Translations under genes and position numbers: made by a program | Shown: positions 12,546 to 26,879 of the stretch, piece after piece | Position numbering within the stretch: position 1 is the first letter of the stretch | Layout of the letters: each line of letters starts with the position of its first letter | From: Protopterus annectens | Taxonomy: Eukaryota > Chordata > Ceratodontiformes > Protopteridae | Reading direction: 5' to 3' | DNA length: 64,000 nt | Assembly: GCF_019279795.1 (NCBI RefSeq) | Contig: NC_056725.1 | Location: 1,077,154,654 to 1,077,218,653, forward strand | The notes under the pieces: model-generated | What the model saw: only the letters and a program-made list of their open reading frames with translations | Database searches by the model: none | What the model was told of the DNA's origin: nothing

Positions 12546-15500
12546 CTAAAACCTCCCTCCTATCCAATGGGCTTTTTTCCCCCTGCAAAACTAAACGTCC
12601 TTTGAAAGGGGTTTGGAACCAGGACCCTGCACACACAGTTTGGATTACCAAACCATGGCAGATATAAGACAACGGACAGTACCACAAACATATCATACGG
12701 GCAGTCATTCAACAGTATAGGAATGTATCCCATCATGTAGATGTACATGTGAGTGTTTATGTCCAGCATATAGGTAAAACATAAAAGAGATGTATCAGGA
12801 ACATACCATGTGGCAACAAAGCATTACAAAAAAAATGGGGAAACACCAGTGATGCCTGTATTATGTAGGGGTTTTGTTGCTCATGTGATCACAAGACCCC
12901 CTCAGACAGACATGTGTCAGTCATACACTCAAATAGTTGTACATTGGCCGTATACATCACTTTGTGCATGTAATGTACATTAACACAACAGTACCTGTCC
13001 AATCATTATGTGTGAACAGTACTCTTGCAAGGTGCTGTGTGCAACATCATCATCATGATAAAGGTAAATGGGGTAACCATAGAGGGACCAGTAGTGTTTT
13101 GTGTAAATGGGTCGTCCTCATCACTTACCTGGACCATGTAGGAGTGATGTGCATACCAGGATCGTGCCCTGAGGGACGGGGGAGGATAACAGGAGTATGT
13201 TGATGCATATTACAAGGGTTTCATGTGCCCAGGGGGCACGGTGTGTAATGGACAGCTATGTATAGGGCAGATGTTGTCCTAGGAGCTAAATTTGGGCCTT
13301 ATGTGTCCGTAGGTGAGGGTCAGATGTTGGGGAAGGTTTTAGGTAGGGCCCGTGAAGGATAGGTAGGATCACAAAAAAGACAGCATACAGGGTTGGTATG
13401 TGACACATGTAGGGGATACACCCTGGATGGGGATGGGTCTTTGGTTTTAAAAAGCCCATGGGAACAGTGGGATGGAGGTCCCAGCCATGGGCAACTGCCA
13501 CTGCATCTACACAGCTACAAACGAGGCAGTGCGGGGGGTGTCCAGGGGGGGCAGCATCACCCTGTAAATCTGACACTCTGCCCTTGAACTGGCATATCTG
13601 GCTTAAACCCCCTTGGGAGCCCCCAAAGCACAGTCCGGGACCACACAACAGCAGATATGTACCTGTCTGGTCCCCTGGGGACATGCTCCATCCTCAGTGG
13701 TGGTACCACCAGAAGGTGGTGCAGAGCCAACAGAGGTTGATGTCTATGGCTGGGCCCCAGATGTGCTAATGCCCGGTGCCATGGTCAGCTGATGTGGGAC
13801 AGGAGGTTCTGCCCTACCAACCCAGTCAGCCTATGGTGTTGCGTTTTAAGCCCATATATGGCTTAGTGATAGACAACAGCATACAGGATTACCTATGACA
13901 GTATGCATAGATATCACCAGCAACCCAACACAACAGATGGTATACATTTGCAGAGGAGCACAACACATGCATATATCATGCCAACTGTACAATGTGTAGT
14001 AGGTTGACTGCAGCTTTTAACAGTTGCCCATCATTGGCTTTTTACTGGGAATCCCACCAGTTTCAGTCATACCACTGTCTCAGGGACACATGTCCAGTCG
14101 GGGATGCGATGGCAGTAACACACCCCTTTCATCATGTACTGTCTGCAATCCTCACACCATGCTTCTGCTGTGCACAGATGTGTTTTTAGTGTGTAACACA
14201 GGAAACAAAGGGTTGCACACACTGCCCGTTAAAGATGGCCCTACAGATGGGGTCCCTCATGAAAGAGTACTTTTATGTCTGTATTATAACATGCAGAATA
14301 GCCATTACCACAAAATGTTAAACAGGCAGTAGTCTCAATGCAGCAAAGCTACACTTACATGCTGTAGTCATGTGTGGCACACCCCCCCTGACTTTAGGCT
14401 TTTTTCCCACTGTAAAATGATTGGGGTACATCCAGATATCATCTGTGATGCGTGTCAGAACACCACATCCAGGTCCCACTCACAGCGTTCATGGCCAGAT
14501 AACAACATTTTTCCCCTAGATAGTGTACTGTGTTTATCTGGGATGGCTAGGGGAACACCATCACAGCTGTCCCAATGCAATCACCCAGAGGAGGATTTGC
14601 AAAGGTGCAGAGGCCATCACCTGACCATTTCCATCATTTACAAACACATGCTGCTGCTGTGCAGATGTACCCCTTCACATCCACCAGAGGTGTGGGGGGG
14701 GGCAGGCAATGTACACCAGGGAAGGGCTTGGGATTTAAACCCAAAAGCATCATCTCCCACAAACAGTACGGGGGTCAAACCCCTGACTACTCATTACTTT
14801 TAAATGTGCATGACATTACTACATGTGCCAAAAAGGGCACATGTTGCTGTGCTGTAAGAACATATGTGTGTAGGTGAGTGACTTTTTGCAACAGATATAG
14901 TAGAATACTTTGGTGGGCACACATGTCAGTCCAGGGAGGATGCCATTGTCACCACCCCTTTTAATGGACATGCATTGACACCTTTCCAGGGCCAAAAAAC
15001 ACAACAACACTTAGTTTGCCACACTGCAGTAATGCACAGGACCACATGCACCACAGGGGATATCTGGAGGTTCTATGGGCTGGGGCATGTGAAAGTGCTT
15101 GACAACTGCTGGTATTCCAATGAGGTTTATACTGGGATTGACTGTGGTTGAGAGCATCGCAACCCACATGCAGACACAGGGTGCCAGTCCCGGCATGCAG
15201 GTATGCTTTGCTCCATGGGTGTGTAGTTTTTCTGTGCAAGATGGCTGTACAAGGCTGGGTGGGGGTAATCCTTCCCATCAAACAAGGGTGTGCAGTGCAG
15301 GGTGTAGTGTTTGCAATGTCCCACACGGATGGGTGCACTGCATTACCTGGCCCTACCGGCATCCTGGTTACCAGTAGTGTGGGGCCATGGCTTTGCAATG
15401 CATGCCATGTCTGGCATTGCGATAGTCCTTCCATGGACATTGCGGGATGTACATATCTCACAATACTGTACAGTGATATACTTACAGGTGTACTGGATTT

Positions 15501-16640
15501 TAGCAGGCCATGTTGTATGCACAGCCTGTATATACCGGAATATGCCAATACTGGCTGGTGTGTAATTGAACCTGCTTATAGGTAAGGCGAATTCGGCCTG
15601 GCGCTCATGGATAAAGTATGACACAGGTATTCCATGGTGTCAGTGGCATGGAGTTCATACAGGGCACACGATGTCTGCAGCATTATCTGTGGCCTTTGTG
15701 GATCACCACGTTTGATGGCACCACATATGTTGCAGGACATTCAGTGTAGGAACATAGTAAAGGCACAAAATGTCCGCGCATATATGTGCCTATTGTGCGC
15801 TGTACAGGTGCCGCGCGCATGTCTTCTGCGGGCCACTGCACGTTGCCTATCTGTCATAAGTATTGCATGTTACTACCCAACGTAATTGATGGAATGCTAG
15901 AGCCAAGTTTGTTTCAATACGCATGGCGCTGGGTGTGGGACATATACCCCAGGTACTAGTAGGGCTGCATGCTTAGTTCCTGGGCCTTTTACCCAGATGC
16001 TTTATGGGTATGGTATGCCAACACAGTGCCATGGCTGACTGACAGCTATTACTCCTCGTGGGGAATTAGCCGTGTCATCGATGGATGCCATATGGAAGCC
16101 AAAGGCCACTCAATCATGTCAATGGTAGGAATTAATCGCCTGGCCTCTACGCAGGCTCCTGACAGCGGAATAAGAGCACACACTTGCCATGTCGTATGAC
16201 CATACGCAGGTGTCACTGCAGCAACGGCCATTTAAGGCACGTGCTTTATGGCAGAATACCTACCGAAGCACTGCGCCTTGTCTCATGCAAGCAGACGCAC
16301 GCACACACACACGCACACACACGCACACGCACTTGGCGTAATGGGATTAGAACACTTTGACCTAACTGCTGCTACACTACGGCATTATGCGGTTACAGAA
16401 CACTGCGAGATTACTGGACATAATTGCTCCCGGAGACATATTTGTAGATGGGTGACATCCATCAGCCGCCTTACCAAGGTGGGTATATCGATGAATGGAG
16501 TGTAGGCAGATCTAAAGCATTACCTCAGTCCTCAGGCAGTCACGCACGCACACACACAGCAAGTGTGGGACTTCAGAACACTGACCTAACTGCTTTACTG
16601 CACTGCAGCATTATGCCGGTTACAGAACTAAGCTACCAGA
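12541..16640. repeat. 4.1-kb segment, copy 2, probably an assembly artefact
   Basis: Colinear with 8396-12540. Differences are mostly of one kind: mixed triplets become runs (GTACTGCCCTGC to TTTTTCCCCCTGC; CTCCCAAGGGGGAC to CCTGGGGAC). Beyond about 15.3 kb there are instead small insertions, often containing CG. Real divergence would give mainly substitutions. The pattern suggests an unpolished long read or alternate haplotype placed in tandem. A biological duplication read with poor accuracy is not excluded. Confidence 0.7.
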
Positions 16641-16787
16641 TTACCGGGACGCTTCCCGGGGCGTATTTGTAGATGGGTGAGCATCATCAGCTGACTGCCA
16701 AAGGTAGATTATCTGAAATGTATGGAGGCGTGAGCGATCTAAAGCATTACTCAGTTCTCAGACAAAGCGGAGACGCACACACACACG

Positions 16788-16820
<33 letters not shown>

Positions 16821-17310
16821 ACACACACACAGCCGTGTGGGACTGAACACCAACCTAACTTCTTTTGTTACAAGACAAGCGTGCGCGGATTCTGGAGAGC
16901 GTGCTACCAAGATTACTGGGACACAGCACTCCCAGAGGTGTATTTGTAGATGGGTGACATCATCAGCCTTCCTAAAGGTGGGTGTAAGAAATGTATGGAT
17001 TGTGAGCAGTCTAAAAGCATTACTCAGTCCTCAGGCAAATGGACACCCACACGCGGCAAGTGTGGGACTAGAACAGTGACCTAACTACTTTATTACAAGA
17101 CAGCATTATGCAGTTACAGAATGAGCTACCGAGATTACTGGGACACAGCACTCCCAGAGGTGTATTTGTAGGTGGGTGTCATCATCTAAAAGCAATTTAC
17201 AGTCCTCTGGCAACCGGGGACAGACATACACACAAACACATACATGCCAGTGTTGGGAACTGAACACCTCCCTATTTACAGATTACTATTACAATACTAC
17301 ATACTTACGA
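16641..17310 (-). repeat. Further SINE-derived tandem units with (CA)n
   Basis: The same CAGCATTATGCAGTTACAGAA / GTAGATGGGTGACATCATC unit continues at roughly 16650, 16925 and 17140, with CACACA tracts at 16775-16835 and 17228-17245. With the units near 16340 and 16570 it forms an array of about five monomers on the minus strand. This mirrors 40921-42640 of element B. Confidence 0.7.
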
Positions 17311-17494
17311 ATTGCGCCACACAGACTACACATTTCAAGGCTGTCATTTATAGGTACCTTCTGGGAATGCGGACATCAACAGGGATGCTTGCAGTTAAGA
17401 TGTACATACCTGTTTAAAGTAGGAATTCATCTGGACCTGGAGTATGCCCATCTGTGGAATGGATGACTACTACCACTATACAGGGTTGCAATGG

Positions 17495-17800
17495 CCATGC
17501 CCATACACAGAGGCACACTGGCTGACCCACAAAGGTGTCACTGGGCATGCTCGCGCACTTAGTAAGCACAGGGCTTATTCAGGAATGCACTATGTGTCCC
17601 ATCTACTACAAGGATAATACTGGAGCATGCTCATACACTTAAAGTAGCACAGGGGCATGCTCACACACTTAGTAGCACCAGGGCTGGTCGGGAATGCACT
17701 TCTAACAGTAGCATCTACACAAGAATATACTGGAAGCGCATGCTCAGCCACTTCAGTAGTAGCACAGGCTGACTGGGATGCACTTTCTGATCCTAAGCTT
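17495..17800 (-). repeat. Minisatellite of ~115-bp units with GCATGCTC..ACTTAGTA
   Basis: Units begin GGCATGCTCGCGCACTTAGTA (17545), GCATGCTCATACACTTA (17625), GCATGCTCACACACTTAG (17655) and GCATGCTCAGCCACTTCAG (17740). They contain GGAATGCACT and CATCTAC in between. Reverse-complemented they match the minisatellite of element B at 40252-40600. The position next to the SINE array is also mirrored. Confidence 0.65.
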
Positions 17801-18855
17801 ACGGAGGCCACAGTGGCCATGCTATTACAGGGCAGATCGTAAGGAACTTGCATTTGTAATGGGGTCTGGTGTTGAAAGTAGTTGCCAATGTTATAGCAGG
17901 AATGTTGTTCCTACATATATTTGACACCGTTTTTTACACATCTGCTGTCATTCACCGCCAGGGATGACATGAAACTGACCAGTAGGCAGGCCTTTGACGC
18001 TTATCATCCATGCATCCACTTGATGGTTATTCAAAGGGTGGTGGGATAATACCCCAGAGTCACATCCTGCCCACACGAAGTGCCATTCCAAAGGCAAATG
18101 TCCTAAACACAGGTTAAAGTCCGCCATACACCTACAGGACAACTGCATTGTTTTTCTTAACACTTGCTAACCAGTGCTAGATGTGTAGCATTCATATGCA
18201 CAACGCCCTGGTCACTGTAGATCCCAACAATGGAATTACTGACATCTGTGCACCTAAGGAACACCACAGCTGTTGCTGATGGCTCTGTAGTGCACAATAG
18301 CATTCACCACCATATAACTCCAGAACCTAGCACTACCAGAACCAGACCTGTGAGACCATAACATAGGTACACGACTGGACATCCAGGTGAGTGTCCCCAC
18401 ATACATAAAGGCCACTCACATGTACTGACCAGTCCCCCATGAAAGGCTTGCATCACAGATGAGTCATGTAATACCAGGACACAGTGTCACATGCTGCATT
18501 TTAGGTTGTAAACCTCCAGACACCACCCATGCCCTCGGACCACAGCAACCATCCGCTACGCATGTTGCAGGACATATAAGGAGTACACCACGTGACCGCC
18601 TTGACCTGTGTACTGTGCCTAATCCTCTACGTCGACTGTAGAGAGTACACACTGCGCGACACAGTTGCAGTCATGTGTTATGCAATGCAATGATACCACT
18701 GTACGCGCAACCAGGTCAGCTTCTTACACATACCAGGGGCCCTCGGTACTTTCCACCATTAGCAGACAGCTGACTGCTTAACGGCACACCAGTACACACC
18801 CTCCGCGATATGAATATGACATACAGCGTACCTGCCCTGGGTATGTACATGCCAC

Positions 18856-18902
<47 letters not shown>

Positions 18903-21900
18903 ATTACGCACCGCTTCAGCATACACAGACACACACACAAACACACACACACACCACGCTTTTCAGTATACATTTTAAATAGCATGGCTTTCTGTTGTTG
19001 TCGCTTTGTGCTAAACCACGGGTGGCTACGCAGCCATTACATGCACATGGAGATAACCAGGTCCGCTGGCTGCTGAATGCTAACAGTTACATTAAAGGTT
19101 AGTGATATCCAGTGTTGACCAGAGGTAACATTCCCTCTGTTACCGGTCCGCCCATTACACCCATCATATCATACAACAGTCCATGTATCGCCATTATGTC
19201 ATTACACATGTCCTCAATTGCAATGCCTATAAAACATGCCCAAATGTCAGGATTGTGGGATTTCTACACACCTGTACACATGTTGCTGTGGCTGTTTGGA
19301 TAACATCGTAAAGTGTGCGGTGCTGATGTTCTGCAGGTGATGTAGTATTCTAGTTACATCAAGCTTGACAGTTGCAAAATTTTTGCAGCCTCGACATTGC
19401 CATCTGGCATATGGTGATATGCTGAATGTATGGATTAGAGCATACCTCAGGTATGGACAGTCAATGTGTGAAATAAATTAAGTGGTAGGGCATCTTTGCA
19501 GATGGATGTTTGCTGTGGACAGCAGCTCACAGGTGTCACAAGTGGTCCTACAACCAACCTGTGTAACTGGTAAGCAATGGTTTCTGCGTTAATTGAAGGA
19601 CATAACACACAACAACAGACAGTGGTCAGGAGTGACAGTGAAGATAAGTCCGCCAGAGACCTGTTAATAGTTAAAGGCGTCCATTGATGCACCGCCTCAT
19701 CAGCACACTGTTGCCACAGGGGGCTTAACATCCGAAGGTACCGAAGGTAATCCATCACTTGACTCATGTTAATGGATTAAGGAAATACGTAAGGCGTCCA
19801 TGTGCATATATTAGCACTGTTTGCTACAGCGAAGTGTCAGCGAGTAAATCACTTGACACCTGTTAACTAATTAAGATCATCCGGTGTTGCATATATCCAG
19901 CACTTTGTGTTGCCGCCAGGAAGCATCAGTACAGTTTGTAATGTGTGCAATATGCTGCTGTATGTCTGTCATACATATCATGGAGCTAGGCTAGTGACAG
20001 GTCACTAGGGATTCATGAGTACACAGGCATGTGTTGTTCGCGTGTGTGTCCATATATCATCCGCGTTATTGGCTGAGAATGAATGCATCTCAATTTGTGC
20101 TACTCACTCTCCTGTACACTGGTTAATACACATCTGTATAGACTGCAAATGTAGAAAAGCAGGACATAGGCAGGGCCATATGTATCTCTGCATGCTTGAG
20201 GTATCCTGTAATGCGTGATGACATAGGTGTATTCAATGTACTGGAGAATGCCACAGTGTGTGTGTAGGGCTGACTGGTCCCTGGGGTGAGGATGTATGCC
20301 GTCACCATACTGAACTGATAAGACCCTCCCCAATCCAAGTGATACACTTCTATTATCTGTTGTTGATGTCCCCGATCTTAGGCCATACTGACTACCTGCA
20401 CATGCCGCGGTATTCTCTGTGGTGATTATTGTCATAGCGTACGGGTGCATGATACTGTAATGTATGATTTGCACATAGGGCAGTGGTCCTCACCTCACCA
20501 GTAGCAACTGGCGTAATGCAAAGGTGTGTGTGTTGCTGCAATGTCGGTTGAATCACGTGATGGTGTGTGGGTGTGTTACTGTGTCACTGGAATGCGATTA
20601 TTGTCAATACCTGAGTGTGCTGATTGCAGCTGTGTGTTGGCATCCTGTCGGGAGCGTGTATTACTGTTGAAATTCCAATGAGGCATCACACCGCTTGCCA
20701 CTGGCCTCTACCCTTGTAATCAGCTAGACCACTTTCTTACCTCACCACTCCATGTAACTGTACCTGTGATGTCACTCATTATGGATGTCACGTCTGTGGC
20801 CACAGTAGCTTAATACACAGCTATCATGCTCTTGAATCGGTAGACAGGTTTGTAACGCTGAACATTCTCACTGGTATGTGGCAGCTACATGGTGCATGCT
20901 GGTATATGCATACATACCTGTGAGTAGTCCACATTGACATATGGGACACTAACTGCAAACACTGACATCCACCGGCACATGCAATTAGACCTGAAGGAGG
21001 ACAGCAGAGAACATCCATGAATTCAAATATGCAGTTACTGTTGTTACACAAGACACATACTGTTAACAGTACAAAATGCATTGTACACCTGTAGTACATG
21101 GTTATTTCTGCTGCCTCCTTTCAACAGTACTCAACAATTGTAAACTACACTTTATCTTCCCTAGTCTGTTCACCCTGTGCATCAGACCATATGAGCATGT
21201 CCCTGCACCGATGGTGTGGATGTCAGGGATGCAGCATGGCATCATCATATGCAGGGGTGATAATGTTTGCCCAGAGGCCTAGGCTGCACCATTGGATGAC
21301 ATCATGTGTTAATGGGTTAGGGCCTTTGATCTGGTCCAACTGGGCATGTGTGGATGTTATGCATGTATGTGTTGCAATGCCCTACATATGTTTCCAGTGT
21401 GTGTGCCTGTGTATGTACACACAGTTCTGCCGACATCATGACTGGCCTACACAGGGCGTATTATTGACTTGGCTGCAGACTGTACAGGTGAGGGTTTACG
21501 GTTCCTGAATTGTCCGACCACCGGACATGTGACCTATGCCTGCCAGGGGGTTGCATGGGCACTACCAGGCAGAGGTGCATATTAGGTATGACCGATGTCC
21601 TTGTCCACTTTCGGAAGCGAGTCCCTGTTGTGGCACCATCACAGGCCACATGCGCGGCTGTACGCTATGTCATGGTGTGGACAGCACTTTTAGCACCAGA
21701 TGCACTGCTTAACTGCTGCAGCCACTATGGGATTGAACATGTGAAGTAACTCATACATGTAGACCCTGGAAACAGATGATGTAACTGGCAGGCCCTATCC
21801 GTAGCCATGCCCGATGCCCACTTTCCTACCAGATGTTCCAACGAGAGACAGCCGCGCATTTCGCCAGATTGTCATGCCGGTCAAATTGCTCCAACCATGT

Positions 21901-21924
21901 CGCTTTAACCATCCGTCCAAAGCT
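17801..21924. other. Non-coding interior of element A
   Basis: No domain is recognisable on either strand. It contains a (CA)n microsatellite at about 18857-18902 and a second CA-rich stretch at 18925-18955. Several 60-110 codon frames are rich in Cys, His and Thr, as expected for TG/CA-rich DNA. Confidence 0.5.
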
Positions 21925-24900
21925 TCAAGCGATCTGCTGTTGAGCATTTACCATTGCCTGGATGTTGTTAGGTGATGTTAAAGAAACGGACAGCAGCCCA
22001 CTGGCAGCCTCTGATCTTCTCTGTTGTGCCATTCAGCACATGCCTGTGCCTCCATTACAGCCTGAAACATGTCGTCTGGTGACACCAGCTGCTGCGGCTC
22101 TGTCTTGCAGGGGAGCATGTTGGCCAGAGGAATCACCTCTATGAGCAGCACTATTGCCACGTGCCTGTAGTTGGGCACCACCAGTAGATTGGCTGACACC
22201 ATGGTGTTCAGGCACATCTTCCATAACCTCCACACTTTCCTGTTCCAAGCTACCCGCGTGCCGGCTGTATCCTTCGCTGCCTATGGCCACTGGTAATGGG
22301 GTATGTGCAGGCATGGGATCTGTGTCTTGAGGGATGAGGGGATATAGCTGGAATGGACAACCAATGACACAGTTTCAGCCCCTGACAACTCTGCCGCCAA
22401 TGATGACTCAATCATCGCACGTTCATCTTCACTGCTACGAGTCTGTGGGGACACTAAGCATCAGATGTGTATCACGGGAGGGGCAATGCACCTACATCAC
22501 CTGTGAGGCAGACAAGGACTGTACCACACATTACAATCTATACAATAGACACACACACAGAACATGCGCGTGATGATATGACCAGAAGGGCATGCAACAC
22601 ATGCATGTGATACATCAGAGCGGCATGCAGCGTAGACGTGAACGTAATAGTGGTAGTTATCATCATATTACATCCCTGGGTTGCACACAACAGCATGCAT
22701 GTGTCATAGCAGACAGCCTATGCAAATTACTACAAAATCATAGTATTAGATTAACGCATACATCCCTGTGTTACACCATGTAGACCAGCACAGGTTAACA
22801 GTACACCTGCGCCTGATGTGTGGCATATGACCTTGATTTAATCACATGTAGTACTGACATGTGATTTGCTGATAATGTTAAATGATGCATGCATACGCAC
22901 ATGTTTAACACAATGGTGTCCTGTCAAATATACAGTGGGGCAATGGTGTAATGCAATGCAGTGTTATTATAATCCACCCTACCAGATAATACTGCACATT
23001 TAGCTGATAATGCATGCCAGCCATTGCAGGGAATCGCCATGAAGCAATCTCCATTGGTATACAGTGTGAGGTTACAGACGCAGTTCATAGCCATGACTGT
23101 GTTCCAGAAACAATACATATATGCACTGTGTGGAGATACTTGACCCATGTCACTGAGGTGTATACACACTAGGAAACCATGATGTGGAAGTTGTGACACA
23201 GGTCACGCTGATGGGTATACTGGATGTAACCCCTGCACATCTGCTTAACCATATTGCTGCTGCTTGGCAACTATGGCCAGACATGGTGGCTGCGATGGTA
23301 CGTCGGTGCACAGTAATCCCACATGATGACATCTAATGTTACCACACACACGCACGCATACACACACATACACACACACATGCACGTACACACACATAAA
23401 CACACACACACATACATACACACACAAACATGCACACATACACACACACACACGCACCACGGCGAGGGGCAAGTACTGAGGGGCAAGTATGGTTGATGTC
23501 CTTGCAACACCAGCAAAGGGGGAATGTACTGTATCTGTGGGGTGATGGCGGATACCTGTTACAGGAGTGACTGCTGTCATGTTTAGCAGAGAGCATTTTC
23601 CTCAAGATGTTTCCAACACCACATCTTGGCATGTGGTAAGATTGATGTTATGCCTGTTTACAAAGATGTGCACATGGGCCTGTAGGATCATCTAGTGTTC
23701 ACATCTACAAATATAACCATTACACAAAAGGGCATGGATTGGACCATAATGTAGCCATTGTAGCTAACAGGGTGTACAAACAATACATCCAGCATGTCTG
23801 CTGTGTGTGTTGCTTCATGTGTCTCTAGCCATCCTCCATGGCCATGTGTGTGTGTGCTTCTATGTGTTGGCCAAATTATAGTGACAGAGCATCTATTTCC
23901 GCATGTCTGTGTTGTCCCATATAGCATACACCCATAGATGTCACTTATGCTCCCACTGACGACAGGGTTATGCAGACAAAGGACCAGTATGTGGATATGT
24001 TTTTCCAGGTTAGAGTAGGCAGTGTTGCAGCGCGGCCACTTTCAGATGTCATGGACATCATCGGGGATAGCACATCACATTTATTGTGACATTCGCCCAT
24101 AACATGGCTATGATCCACACCAGTGAATCCTGTGGGCTGGCCATACTCAGCCACTGTGTAGCCAGTACTGTTTGTATTGCTCACATGTGTAGTTCTACAG
24201 TCTGTAGTACTTATGTCCCTACAGTGAACAGGCACCTCCACCATTGTATGCACAGCTGTCCACACATTTGGCAATGACCCGGTTTGTGGATTCATGTTGG
24301 TGAGATGATTCACATAGTTTGCAAAGTGTTAGTACATGGGTAGGCATTGTGATGCATTAGCTGGTCCCGACCTGTGTATTGTTGAAAGGATACATACATT
24401 ATGTGTACATGTTGTAAATGGCCACATGGCAGATGAATCTATGCATTATGATTCCTGATAAATATGTAACAACCTCACCTGCAATGGGAAACTGCTGTTG
24501 CGTAAAGCAAGCCGGAGGAATTACCCTAAATAAGATGACACAGCAGTATGGGCATTATCACGCCTGTATAATAATGGCTACAGGATTGCAATGTGCATAA
24601 CATATGCACCAATACATTAGACTATACTCTGGTGTATCCACATGTGTACATACACAGAGTGGCATACTATCTGGTATGTGGCATGTGTGTATACATGCCT
24701 TGCATATGATATTACATTACATATTGTACAGTGATACGTACAGCTATATGGAATATAGTTGTTACAGGTCTGAAATATGACTTACCAAGGCAACTCCAGG
24801 CTCAGTGGTTGAAGTCACCCGCCTCCACAATATCGGCCAAAGGCTTTGTGAATGTAGTTCTGGAGTGTCCCCAGGATGGCCAAATAGCTCCTTGAGTACG

Positions 24901-25218
24901 TGTGAGTGGGAGCAGGGTTGGTGGTCCACCACCTGCGCACCTTGTTCCTAAGCGGTGCATTCCTAAGCTGTTTTGCCTATCTAATGAGGTCTGTACAGTG
25001 TCTGCACCTGCTGTATGTGTGGTTTGTGGCCACCCACATCGGTATTAAACCCTCCTCTGAAGTTCCATCCTGCAGGGCATCCGGCTGCTGTGTGCATCCT
25101 GTGGCACATGGCTGAACAGGATATCATGATTCCATCAGAAGAGTAGGTATGGGAGGAGGGCCTCATCCTCCAAGCGGGAAAATGGGGTAGCCTTGCATGC
25201 AGCATACCTGGAAGACAT
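21925..25218 (-). pseudogene. Decayed Myb/SANT-like (trihelix) DNA-binding protein gene of Harbinger type
   Basis: Read on the minus strand, a start codon at 25216-25218 opens MSSRYAACKATPFSRLEDE, then a stop. Similarity continues in neighbouring frames with HDILFSHVPQDAHSSR, NTDVGGHKPHIQQVQTLYR and LRNKVRRWWTTNPAP. This is the order of a Myb/SANT-like domain: an acidic EDE helix, a VGGxxRTxxQV-like helix and a basic helix. Exon 1 appears to end at 24786 before a consensus GTAAG donor. An acceptor TCCCCACAG precedes 22442, where a Ser/Glu-rich linker (SSEDERAMIESSLAAELSG) begins. The gene ends with a helical tail containing NNIQAMVNAQQQIA, and the stop is at 21925-21927. Harbinger elements typically encode such a protein to help the transposase reach DNA and the nucleus. 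At least two frameshifts and two stops make it a relic. The gene model is mine by eye. Element B shows no obvious copy. Confidence 0.6.
23341..23456. repeat. CA-rich imperfect microsatellite
   Basis: CACACA interrupted by TG, CG and TA dinucleotides. It lies inside the inferred intron of the Myb-like relic. Confidence 0.9.
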
Positions 25219-26879
25219 AATGATGGAGACAGTCACAGTAACTCACAGAGACATACAGAGCTACAGAAGCACAGACATACATGTGTATTGCATTTATTAT
25301 GTTTTGAATAGTTATGTTGCAAACCTACATGACACTGGCGTGTATGTGTCACGCACACATGTGACACTCAGTGAGTGAAGTGGATATTATTATCACCATA
25401 TATGTGTGTATCACCTGAACATTGCTCATACTCCATGTGGATGCTGTCTTGATGTCGGCATGTCTGCTTGCCTGTACTGGTGTTCCTACCTATCAGCACA
25501 TGGCTGGATGTGTCCACATTAATGCAGTCGACCTTCATGCTGTGAATTTGTCACATATAAGGACTTACACTGCCTTAATAGACATAACCTGTGACCCTGC
25601 AGACTTGCTCACATAAGGTTTTACATGTATGTGTTCTGCCATATACATCTACATGGCACTGTACAGCAATTCAACATCCTGCCATGTATCACCTGTGTTG
25701 CACATGTGATACACATGGGACACTGGCTAACCAGATGGTATTTGCAGGGATGGATATCAACTATGGCATGTATAACATCACTGGGATGGACATGGATCTA
25801 TTCAGGGTATGCATCATGCTAGATAGTGGAGATGGAGAATGGGAAGGCTGGTGTAGGCCATCTGCACATGGCCAATACACCTTAAAGGAAATATGTGATC
25901 TGATATGGGTCCTTGAGTGTTGTGGCTGCTCAATGATTCTAAATTCATCGGATGGCACCCTGTCATTAATAGGGTTGCCACGATGTATTGACCTGACGGA
26001 ATGTGGTGATGTAGCTATCACAGGAAGACAACTACCCATGCATCCCTTACACGCAAAGTGTCCATTATGTTGACCGCTTTGCTTCTGGGTGGTAGTTAAT
26101 GGGTACAGGGTTATTAACATAGGGAAATTTGACAATGCAATATGGCTGTTAGATTGTGGCCATATGTACACACCTCACCCACAAAGCCCTTCTGTATGTT
26201 GTCCTGGCGCTCTACTGGAAGTAGGCTATTGCTCCTGAGTCATAATCATTTGCATGCTTCAATAGGCAGATACCTTCTGTTGTCTGTAGGTACTAGACTA
26301 CAATGAGGGAATAAAATTTATTAACCTGACATACTGTAGCAGCTGCCACTGGTGTGATGTGCATGTATTATTCAGACACCTTCTGTAGTGTTGGTTCTGC
26401 TGGCTATCCCACATTACCATACTCCTGTGACATGGACTGTCCACATCTAATTATGCGAGTGTATATGGTACACAGTATGGGTGATGATGTCCTGAAGCCT
26501 GCTTGGATTATGATATGCAGTGTGACGTAACCCACTGTCATCTACATCTGTACTGCTGACATCATTTACTATTTGATCAAAGGTTCATGGCCTTCCAGAC
26601 CAGACTCAGCAGGGTAGTAGTGCAGTACTTCCCATTATCAGTGGTGTCTCTCCCCTTTGTGGGATTTGCTTGTTCACCTGTTGGTTATTACTTGCACCAT
26701 TCAGTGTGTACACAGCCTGACATGGAGCTATGTATTTCATGATGTGTATGTGGGGAGCATCTTGTTTTGCCATATTTTTGATACAACCTGTGATGTGGAC
26801 AGGTCCCATGCAGCCCGAGTGCAGCTTGTACCTGCATAGTTGTGGGTACAGGGGCCCTGTGGTGTACATGGATATATTT
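25219..26879. other. Non-coding interior of element A
   Basis: No recognisable gene. A 160-codon plus-strand frame at 25591-26073 has no domain I know, and its strand is opposite to the element's two genes. I treat it as chance. Confidence 0.45.

Noticed and set aside
25591..26073. 160-codon plus-strand frame
   Set aside because: No recognisable domain, opposite strand to the element's genes, no homologue seen in element B.
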